DNA of 64,000 bases from Chitinophaga sp. Cy-1792 (GTDB taxonomy: Bacteria; Bacteroidota; Bacteroidia; Chitinophagales; Chitinophagaceae): assembly GCF_011752935.1 (NCBI RefSeq), contig NZ_VWWO01000001.1:2170001-2234000 (forward strand), read 5' to 3'. The position numbers and the translations under genes were made by a program. Positions 57,753 through 64,000 of the stretch are shown piece by piece. The notes under the pieces are model-generated. The model had not been told where the DNA came from. It did not search any database and was given only the letters and a program-made list of their open reading frames with translations. Position 1 is the first letter of the stretch. Every line of letters starts with the position of its first letter.

Positions 57753-58759
57753 TAACAAAGGAATTCTATCACCCCACTACAGAAGGCTCCTGGACGGGCC
57801 GTACCGATGGCACCACTCCTGATCTGCTCAGGTGGCATCAGGTGGTAAAACCGGTAAATCTCCTGTCGGAACCCTTGCCTCCGCTGGCAGAAAATCAGAA
57901 AGGTGTGGCTTTTCTGGGCTTTGCCTGCGACGAAGGTGTAAGGCGTAACAAAGGCCGTGTAGGTGCTAAAGATGGTCCGGCGGCAATCCGTGCCATGCTG
58001 GGCAATTTCCCTGCTCACCTGACGGAGAATGCTGTATTGATAGATGCAGGTGATGTCGCTTGTCTGGATGGACGCATGGAAAATGCACAGGTAGTACTTG
58101 CGGAAGCCGTGAAAGCCTTACTGCTGGCAGGTTACCTGCCGGTGGTATTAGGAGGTGGTCACGAAATTGCGTATGGTCATGCCCGTGGTATCCGTGAATA
58201 TGCCCACCAGCAAAAGGTAAGGGTAGGGTATATTAATATAGATGCTCATTTTGATATCCGTGTTCCGGGACCAGAAGGCCCTTCTTCGGGCACCAGCTTC
58301 TACCAGCTGGCGCAGGAAGCCAAAGACAATAATGAGCCTTTCAATTATCTCGCCTTAGGCATCCAGAAACTGGGAAACACCCGTCAGCTCTTTAACCTGG
58401 CAGGAGAATCCGGCGCAACCTATGTAAGTGCCGACGCATTCCACCTGAATGATAAAGATACCCTGAACGCCGCTGTAGAACACTTTCTCACCCAGGTCGA
58501 CTATGTATACCTGACCACCTGCCTCGACGTATTTTCTTCCGCATTTGCACCAGGCGTAAGCGCTACAGCCTATAACGGCATCCAGCCGGATGGCTTGTTC
58601 CTGCAAAGCTACCGCGCCATTATGGAAAGCGGAAAAGTAAAAGGAGTAGATGTGGCTGAACTGAATCCTGTATATGATTTAGATAATCGTACCGCCAAAC
58701 TCGCTGCTGCACTGGTTTTCGAAACCGTGATGGCGCATTGCGGTGATGATACGATTTAA
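57749..58759 (+). CDS. hutG: Formimidoylglutamase
   Basis: A 336-residue arginase-family enzyme that splits formimidoylglutamate to glutamate and formamide, so this operon uses the HutG route rather than formimidoyltransferase. Metal-site motifs GGGHEIAYGHARG and INIDAHFDIR are present. The third site reads CLDVFSSAFAPG; the family's usual DxD pair appears as Asp-Val-Phe, a loss of one expected metal ligand that may be normal in this branch. It overlaps hutI by 4 bp. Confidence 0.88.
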   Translation: MITKEFYHPTTEGSWTGRTDGTTPDLLRWHQVVKPVNLLSEPLPPLAENQKGVAFLGFACDEGVRRNKGRVGAKDGPAAIRAMLGNFPAHLTENAVLIDAGDVACLDGRMENAQVVLAEAVKALLLAGYLPVVLGGGHEIAYGHARGIREYAHQQKVRVGYINIDAHFDIRVPGPEGPSSGTSFYQLAQEAKDNNEPFNYLALGIQKLGNTRQLFNLAGESGATYVSADAFHLNDKDTLNAAVEHFLTQVDYVYLTTCLDVFSSAFAPGVSATAYNGIQPDGLFLQSYRAIMESGKVKGVDVAELNPVYDLDNRTAKLAAALVFETVMAHCGDDTI

Positions 58760-58772
58760 TAAAATGATTTTT

Positions 58773-58958
58773 GAGAAAGGGTAGCTCCCGCTGCAGACAA
58801 CAAATATTCTCACTTATAATTTCTGGAGAAAAGAGTACTCTCGCCGCAGGCAAGAAACATTCCTTCTACATTATTTCTGGAGAAAGGGTAGCTCCCGCCG
58901 CAGGCGGAGCTACCCTTTCTCCATTTCTGCCTGCCGAAGGCAGGCAGAAATGGAGAAA
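58773..58958. repeat. Decayed hairpin array between hutG and the CHAD gene
   Basis: Three imperfect copies, about 53 bp apart, of a unit beginning GGAGAAAGGGTAGCTCCCG and followed by CCGCAGGC (starts 58773, 58825, 58879). Only the third is a complete hairpin (58879-58922). Its last 7 bases also form part of a second stem (58916-58935 with 58939-58958), so the two stems are mutually exclusive. No protein is encoded here. Confidence 0.6.
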
Positions 58959-58980
58959 AAAATCCAGTAACTTTACTACA

Positions 58981-59805
58981 ATGGTAAAGGAAGCCTTATA
59001 TAACTATCTGTTATCCGAAACCACAGCACTGGTCGCTGCGCATAACAAGCTGGCCCTTAAACCCCGCGACCACGCCGCCGTTCACGAACAACGAACAGGC
59101 GTAAAAAAATTACGCGCTTTCTTCGATCTCACAGATAACATTCCAGGGCTGAAATTCAAATATGGCCACTACCTTAACAAAGTTCGCATGTTACAGGCAA
59201 TTGCCGGTGTAGCCCGCGATGCACAACTGCAAACACGTGCACTGACCGCCTACGAAAAACCACTCAGCTGGCGATTCGGCTATGCGCATCTGCTGTTGCA
59301 GGAAAAGCAGGCAGTAGCAGCAGCATTAACGGTGACAGCCAGTAAAAGACTAAAACTCTCCTCACTGAAAGAGCTGCCAAAAATATTTAAGGAACACCTG
59401 GATGCCATACCGGAACAGCGATTGAACACATTACTCCTGACCTATATAGACGATACCTACGGCGGTGTTACAGCACCTTCTACCAAAGCGGGACATGTAG
59501 AATGGCACAGCCTGCGCAAGAAAATGAAAAATGCCTATTACCAGCTGACCATATTGAAGGATGTATTGCCACCCACTTCCCATTACCATAAAATGCTGGC
59601 ATTTGCAAAGAAAGCCGGTGAGTTGTTAGGCAACTGGCACGATAGCAGCGAGCTGTATCTCTTTGTACAGGCTACTATAAGAAAGGCTAAAAAAGAAAAG
59701 CTGCCCTTGCCGGTAAAGGCAATGCAGCTCCTGAAAATATTAAAACAGGAAAGCCAGGAAAGACTGGCATTATGTGCCCTGCACTTCCCCGGAAGAATTG
59801 TCTAG
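58981..59805 (+). CDS. CHAD domain-containing protein
   Basis: A 274-residue helical protein of the CHAD family. The ATG at 58981 is chosen because an earlier in-frame start reads through the repetitive hairpin region and gives low-complexity sequence. [16 protein letters not shown] carries the conserved basic residues, and a second copy [14 protein letters not shown] appears near residue 177. CHAD domains bind inorganic polyphosphate. The gene converges with purU; their stops overlap by 4 bp in CTAG. Confidence 0.85.
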   Translation: MVKEALYNYLLSETTALVAAHNKLALKPRDHAAVHEQRTGVKKLRAFFDLTDNIPGLKFKYGHYLNKVRMLQAIAGVARDAQLQTRALTAYEKPLSWRFGYAHLLLQEKQAVAAALTVTASKRLKLSSLKELPKIFKEHLDAIPEQRLNTLLLTYIDDTYGGVTAPSTKAGHVEWHSLRKKMKNAYYQLTILKDVLPPTSHYHKMLAFAKKAGELLGNWHDSSELYLFVQATIRKAKKEKLPLPVKAMQLLKILKQESQERLALCALHFPGRIV

Positions 59806-60671
59806 AACACAATTGTTTTATTTCCCAATACAATCACACGGTCATCGATATGCGCCTTTACCGCACGGGTCAGTACCTGGCGCTCAATATCCCGCCCCAG
59901 CATGACCAGGTCATTTACGGAGTGCTTATGGGTTACACGGGCAACATCCTGCTCAATGATAGGCCCCTCATCCAGTTCGTCCGTAACGTAATGCGCCGTG
60001 GCGCCAATCAGCTTTACACCACGGTTATAGGCATTCTGATAAGGCCGCGCACCAGCAAATGCTGGTAAAAACGAATGATGGATATTGATAATCCGCTGTG
60101 GGAAATAACTCACAAAATCAGGTGATAATATCTGCATATATCTCGCCAGTACAATAAAATCTACCGAAAATTCAGCCATCAGCCGCCGGATTTCCGCTTC
60201 CTGACTGGCTTTGGTGGCAGCAGTAACCGGCAGGTAATGGAAAGGGATGCCCATGTCGGTACACTCTTTTTCCAGTGCTTTATGGTTGGAGATGATCACC
60301 GGAATGTCTACACCCAATTCCCCGCTACGCCAGCGCCAGAGCAGATCCAGCATACAATGGTCATAGGCAGATACAAAGATGGCCATCCGCTTGCGCTGCT
60401 GTGTGTAGCTGATTTTCCATTCCATTTTCAGTGGCACAGCCACCTGCGCATCAAATGCAGCTTCAAATCCCGGAACTTCCGGCATCTGGAGCTCCATACG
60501 CATAAAAAACAGTCCTTCTTTAGGATCTGTACTGTGTTGACTTGCATCGAGTATATTTGCACCGGAATTAAACAGGAATTGTGAAACTTTCGCTACAATT
60601 CCCGGTTTATCCGGACAACTAATTAATAATCGGGCAGTAATAGGAGAGAGGTCATTATTTTGTTCCATCAT
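59802..60671 (-). CDS. purU: Formyltetrahydrofolate deformylase
   Basis: A 289-residue enzyme releasing formate from 10-formyl-THF. An N-terminal ACT domain ([20 protein letters not shown]) precedes the formyltransferase-like domain, whose catalytic Asn/His/Asp lie in [11 protein letters not shown] and [13 protein letters not shown]. The family usually regulates the one-carbon pool. Nearby hut genes use HutG instead of THF, so the link is not obligatory. Confidence 0.94.
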   Translation of the reverse strand: MMEQNNDLSPITARLLISCPDKPGIVAKVSQFLFNSGANILDASQHSTDPKEGLFFMRMELQMPEVPGFEAAFDAQVAVPLKMEWKISYTQQRKRMAIFVSAYDHCMLDLLWRWRSGELGVDIPVIISNHKALEKECTDMGIPFHYLPVTAATKASQEAEIRRLMAEFSVDFIVLARYMQILSPDFVSYFPQRIINIHHSFLPAFAGARPYQNAYNRGVKLIGATAHYVTDELDEGPIIEQDVARVTHKHSVNDLVMLGRDIERQVLTRAVKAHIDDRVIVLGNKTIVF

Positions 60672-60709
60672 AGGTGCTTCTGTCTGTTTGCCAAAATATT
60701 AAAATTTCA

Positions 60710-61207
60710 TTGAAAAAAATAGGATTGATGTCTGATACCCACAGTTACCTGCACCCGCAGGTAATCAACTACTTCAAAGAAGTAGATGAAATCTGGCACG
60801 CAGGCGATATCGGGGACGTCAGACTGGCAGAACAACTGGAAGCTTTTAAACCATTTCGTGCTGTTTGGGGTAATATAGATGGGAAGGATATACGGGTAAG
60901 ATATCCGGAGACACAATTATTTTCACTGGAAGATGTAAAAGTGATGATAACCCATATCGGCGGCTATCCTGGCAAATATGCACCAGGTATTAAAGCCCAA
61001 CTCACAGCGGAACAACCAAAATTATTTATCTGTGGTCACTCACATATCCTGAAAGTGATGCCCGACCCGGCACTACAGTTGCTACATATGAACCCGGGTG
61101 CCTGCGGAGAACAAGGCTGGCATAAGGTAAAAACACTGTTGCGCTTTCAGCTGGATGCCGGCAATATAAAACAACTTGAAGTGATAGAATTGCCCAACGA
61201 ACGTTAA
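60710..61207 (+). CDS. YfcE-type metallophosphoesterase (TTG start)
   Basis: A 165-residue phosphodiesterase. DTHSY, HAGDIGD, GNIDG, ITHIGG and CGHSHI give all metal ligands of the YfcE/MJ0936 family. The start is taken as TTG at 60710 because it yields the canonical opening LKKIGLMSDTH; an ATG at 60728 would remove the first strand, and an in-frame GTG at 60674 adds 12 atypical residues. It diverges from purU. Confidence 0.85.
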   Translation: MKKIGLMSDTHSYLHPQVINYFKEVDEIWHAGDIGDVRLAEQLEAFKPFRAVWGNIDGKDIRVRYPETQLFSLEDVKVMITHIGGYPGKYAPGIKAQLTAEQPKLFICGHSHILKVMPDPALQLLHMNPGACGEQGWHKVKTLLRFQLDAGNIKQLEVIELPNER

Positions 61208-61287
61208 TTAATTATCATCCGTCGGATTTTTGGTTTTCATGAAACGGGAATTTGTAAATTGCCCGGCCCTACAACTTTTTAACGTAT

Positions 61288-62325
61288 ATGGTTAAACGAT
61301 TACTGCTTATTTACTGTTTATTTTGCCTGACAGCCGCTCCACTGGCCGCGCAGCATAAACTGTTCGGTTGGCTGAAATCAGAACCAGATACCGCTTACCT
61401 GAAAGACCTCACGGAAGACCTGACCTTCCGCTTCTATGGCTCCAGGAAATACAGTAAATATGATATTGTAGATATTAAGAAGAAAAAAGATATACTGTAC
61501 CGGCCAAACTCCCCGTTCAACATAGGTTTCGGCGCTAACTACAAGTTCATAGGACTCAACCTGGGCTTCAACTTTCCATTCGTAAACAGGCATAACGACA
61601 AATATGGCAAGACCAATTACCTTGATCTTCAGTCACACGTATACCTCCGGAAACTGGTGATTGATTTGTATGCTTCCGTGTACAAGGGCTTTTATGTTGC
61701 CAATGCGGAACAGGTCTACGGTAAAGATTATACCAGCCAGAACCCTTACCCGCAGCGGCCTGATATGCGTAATACCACATTGGGCTTAAACACCCAATAT
61801 ATTTTCAATGATAAGAAATTCTCTTACCGTGCACCAAATCTGCAGAACGAATACCAGAAAAAAAGTGCAGGCTCCCTGATAGTAGGTGGTGATTTCTTCT
61901 ATGTAAAAGTAAAAGGGGATTCTTCTCTCATCCCTTCCAATATTGCAGATACAGGTTTTCTGCATGATATACATTATTATAGAACAGATATATTCAGTAG
62001 TACGGCCAACGTAGGATATGCTTATACGTTAGTGATAGAACGCCACTGGTTTGTATCTCTTTCAGTAACAGGCGGAATTGGAGTTAACAGAACCAATCTG
62101 TACCTGGAAAACGGCAAGGTGACACGCGATTTCGGCTGGCAGATCAACAACACCGTACGTGCATCTATCGGATATAATTCTGTGAAATATTTTGCAGGGA
62201 TACACTATGTGGGTAATACCAACCGTAGTGAGATGGCATTACCCAATACCTACCAGACTTTCGGCGCCGGTAATTTCCGTGTCAGCGTAGTAAGACGTTT
62301 CGTCTTAAAGCACCAGCTGTTCTAA
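61288..62325 (+). CDS. DUF4421 family outer-membrane protein
   Basis: A 345-residue protein with a signal peptide (cleavage after PLAAQ, residue 22). It is of the DUF4421 family: mature region rich in alternating strands (NIGFGANYKFIGLNLGFNFPF, LDLQSHVYLRKLVIDLYAS) ending in an outer-membrane-type aromatic strand. Probably a beta-barrel of unknown function. Confidence 0.78.
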   Translation: MVKRLLLIYCLFCLTAAPLAAQHKLFGWLKSEPDTAYLKDLTEDLTFRFYGSRKYSKYDIVDIKKKKDILYRPNSPFNIGFGANYKFIGLNLGFNFPFVNRHNDKYGKTNYLDLQSHVYLRKLVIDLYASVYKGFYVANAEQVYGKDYTSQNPYPQRPDMRNTTLGLNTQYIFNDKKFSYRAPNLQNEYQKKSAGSLIVGGDFFYVKVKGDSSLIPSNIADTGFLHDIHYYRTDIFSSTANVGYAYTLVIERHWFVSLSVTGGIGVNRTNLYLENGKVTRDFGWQINNTVRASIGYNSVKYFAGIHYVGNTNRSEMALPNTYQTFGAGNFRVSVVRRFVLKHQLF

Positions 62326-62327
62326 AT

Positions 62328-62912
62328 CTAGCTTTCTCTCTCGCTTGGAATCCATTTCGGGCCTTCCTGTGGCTGATATGCTTCCATCTTCTCCAGCAAC
62401 GTTTCGATGTTATCGCTATGCAGCAGCATGTCTTTATTGGCCGCTGATAAGAAACCTTTGGCAGTCATGGTTTCTGCAAGTGTAATCAAAGCATCGTAAA
62501 AGCCATTGGTATTCAGCAGTCCGATGGGTTTGTTATGCAGTCCTAGCTGGCCCCAGGTAAGCATTTCAAACAGTTCTTCCATGGTACCGAAACCGCCGGG
62601 CAAAGCCACCACACCATCGCATAACTCATTCATTTTTGCTTTACGTTCGTGCATGGTATCCGTGAGGATGAGGGCAGAAAGGCCGGCATGTGCCAGTTCT
62701 TTCTGTTGCAGGAAATGTGGCAGCACGCCAATTACTTCGCCGCCTTCGGATAAAGCGCCATCAGCAACAGCACCCATCAGGCCTACCTTTGCACCGCCGT
62801 AAACCAGGCCCATTCCTTTCTTTGCAATGGCGGCACCCAGTAACATCGCCTGCTCTTTATAAATGATTTCGTTTCCCATACTGCTCCCGCAGTATACAAC
62901 TATTCGTTTCAT
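62328..62912 (-). CDS. LOG family protein (TIGR00730-type)
   Basis: A 194-residue Rossmann-fold protein. The PGGFGTMEE motif, which forms the catalytic site of LOG phosphoribohydrolases, and YCGSSMG at the start are present. Such enzymes cleave ribose-5-phosphate from nucleotide monophosphates. Bacterial ones are often general nucleotide hydrolases. The gene follows the HD protein by 3 bp on the same strand. Confidence 0.88.
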   Translation of the reverse strand: MKRIVVYCGSSMGNEIIYKEQAMLLGAAIAKKGMGLVYGGAKVGLMGAVADGALSEGGEVIGVLPHFLQQKELAHAGLSALILTDTMHERKAKMNELCDGVVALPGGFGTMEELFEMLTWGQLGLHNKPIGLLNTNGFYDALITLAETMTAKGFLSAANKDMLLHSDNIETLLEKMEAYQPQEGPKWIPSERES

Positions 62913-62915
62913 AGT

Positions 62916-63545
62916 TTATAATGTTGCTAATTCGTTATTAAGGTTCTCCCTGGCTGCTGCTTCCAGTTTATCGCGGAATAATTCCGTGCGGTAAATAAAA
63001 GGCATATCCAGGAAATGTAACAGCACCTTCTTTCTGCCAGGTTTATAAAGAAGGTCCGGATAAATCGCGTATTCTTTCCGGATATTATTGCTGTATTCCT
63101 GGTATACTTCCGGCGCTGCCCCCAGTACTTCAAGGTCCAGGTCCAGCAGCAGGTCGGTATCAGGTGTGTTGTTTTGCAGCGGGTGCGACTTCGTGGCGAG
63201 TATCAGGCGCTCCACTTCAGCAATTTCATCTTCCCAAAATTCTATCTTTTTAAGGAATTTCACCGCTTTTTCGGCACTTTTCTCCTCGTTATCTTTCGCA
63301 GTGGCTTTATAAATGATGTCATGGAAGAAGATGGCAAACAGAAATGCGTCCTTGTCGCGGATCATTTCCTCATGGGAAATAGCACTACTGAGCATTGTTC
63401 GTATATGCGTCAGTGTATGATAGTGCCTGCCTTTTGCGGTATAGTGTTCTTGCAGGTCTGCAAAGGTAGTAGTGATCAGCTCCTGATCAGCAGTGTATTT
63501 TTCGCAGAGATCTCTCCAGAGGTATTCCAAAATCAATGAATTCAT
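62916..63545 (-). CDS. HD-domain phosphohydrolase
   Basis: A 209-residue protein. The ATG at 63545 is preferred over an in-frame TTG at 63554. The metal site pattern is visible as HYHTLTHIRTML (His), FFHDIIY (HD) and a downstream LDLDLEVLG Asp. This is the uncharacterised HD superfamily often named predicted metal-dependent phosphohydrolase. It is 3 bp upstream of the LOG gene, so both are likely co-transcribed. Confidence 0.85.
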   Translation of the reverse strand: MNSLILEYLWRDLCEKYTADQELITTTFADLQEHYTAKGRHYHTLTHIRTMLSSAISHEEMIRDKDAFLFAIFFHDIIYKATAKDNEEKSAEKAVKFLKKIEFWEDEIAEVERLILATKSHPLQNNTPDTDLLLDLDLEVLGAAPEVYQEYSNNIRKEYAIYPDLLYKPGRKKVLLHFLDMPFIYRTELFRDKLEAAARENLNNELATL

Positions 63546-63667
63546 AGAAAACAAATGTAATTGTTCCGACTAGATAAATACATCCAGGGTTGTTTTTATG
63601 GTAACATGTATTGATTTTTAAAAATGTATATATTGTGGTAAGTTTTATTATTTATCCTTATCATACT

Positions 63668-64000
63668 ATGTTTAAAAAAATCTGTTTCTGTATAGGAGCG
63701 AGTTTGCTGTTAATAGCAGGTGATGTGAGGTCACAGGAGTTGAACCCACAGGTGGTACTTAGTGAGGTGATTGATGAACCGACATCTGGCGGCGCCAGAA
63801 TCGTACAATTAAAAAATGGGAATACTTTATTCTTCAATTTTTCATCAAAAGCTGAAGTTGAAACCATTGTATTTGATGCGAATCATAAAAAGCTGGCATC
63901 TCTGGAAAATCGTCTGCAGGCAATCAGAAGTTTAGGGATTGGAAAAGGCTCATTTCGTGCTGCTTTTGAGGTAAACGGACAAGTAGCTGTATTTTTTGTA
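63668..64000 (+). CDS. Secreted protein, start only
   Basis: An ATG at 63668 opens a frame with no stop before the window end (111 codons). MFKKICFCIGASLLLIAG is a signal peptide with cleavage near RSQ. The following part is rich in charged, beta-prone sequence (VVLSEVIDEPTSGGARIV, LKNGNTLFFNF). I recognise no family. The rest lies outside the window. Confidence 0.7.
   Translation, partial: MFKKICFCIGASLLLIAGDVRSQELNPQVVLSEVIDEPTSGGARIVQLKNGNTLFFNFSSKAEVETIVFDANHKKLASLENRLQAIRSLGIGKGSFRAAFEVNGQVAVFFV

Noticed and set aside
58771..58980. N-terminal extension of the CHAD protein
   Set aside because: The in-frame extension translates the hairpin repeats and gives repetitive, unlikely sequence; the ATG at 58981 matches the family start.

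Overview
The window comes from a Bacteroidota chromosome, most likely a Chitinophaga-like member of the Chitinophagaceae. That placement is an inference. It rests on a DUF4843/PKD-like lipoprotein pair of the kind that trails SusC/SusD genes, a giant secreted protein with a type IX secretion (T9SS) C-terminal domain, DUF4421, DUF4369 and DUF4954 proteins, promoter-like TAnnTTTG boxes, weak Shine-Dalgarno signals and moderate GC. I saw no rRNA or tRNA gene, transposase, phage module or CRISPR array.

Layout. 1-3.8 kb: the end of a Sus-type locus, an esterase lipoprotein and an unknown secreted protein. 3.9-7.3 kb: class I ribonucleotide reductase (nrdB-nrdA, minus strand). 7.7-9.5 kb: an ABC ATPase with a membrane partner. 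9.59-12.83 kb: a 3.2-kb stretch without a credible gene, made of five tandem copies of a hairpin-rich element of about 570-600 nt. The copies are separated by 88-nt linkers, their stems covary and they encode no conserved ORF. This is the strongest candidate for an undescribed system, probably a tandem array of a large structured RNA. 12.9-20.0 kb: an unknown helical-repeat protein diverging from a leucine operon (leuC, SAM methyltransferase, leuD, leuB, leuA). 20.1-30.7 kb: a lipoprotein, an OmpA-type protein and a ~2650-residue secreted protein with FG-GAP-like repeats and 12 MBG repeats. This block is flanked by a 406-bp direct repeat (a broken second copy of the OmpA C-terminus) beside an inverted stray MBG fragment.

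30.9-40.8 kb: a VanX-type dipeptidase, a tail-fibre-like secreted protein, a non-phosphorylative L-fucose catabolic operon with its transporter (two SDRs, FAH-family hydrolase, mutarotase, lactonase, FucP), then an MbnP-like/di-haem peroxidase pair whose first start codon is buried in a perfect 14-bp inverted repeat. 40.9-48.1 kb (minus strand): DNA-3-methyladenine glycosylase, DUF4954, glmS and an S9 peptidase. 48.2-52.6 kb: a histidine phosphatase, a DUF4369 protein, MgtE, a bestrophin-like channel and a SET protein with a poly-lysine tail. 52.8-58.8 kb: a MarR regulator followed by a complete hutHUIG histidine-degradation operon. 58.8-64 kb: a decayed hairpin array, a CHAD protein, purU, a YfcE-type phosphodiesterase, DUF4421, a LOG-family protein, an HD-domain protein and the start of a secreted protein cut by the window end.

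Several intergenic hairpins share a GCCGCAGGC-type tip on different stems, which suggests a recurring extragenic palindrome or a favoured terminator loop in this genome.
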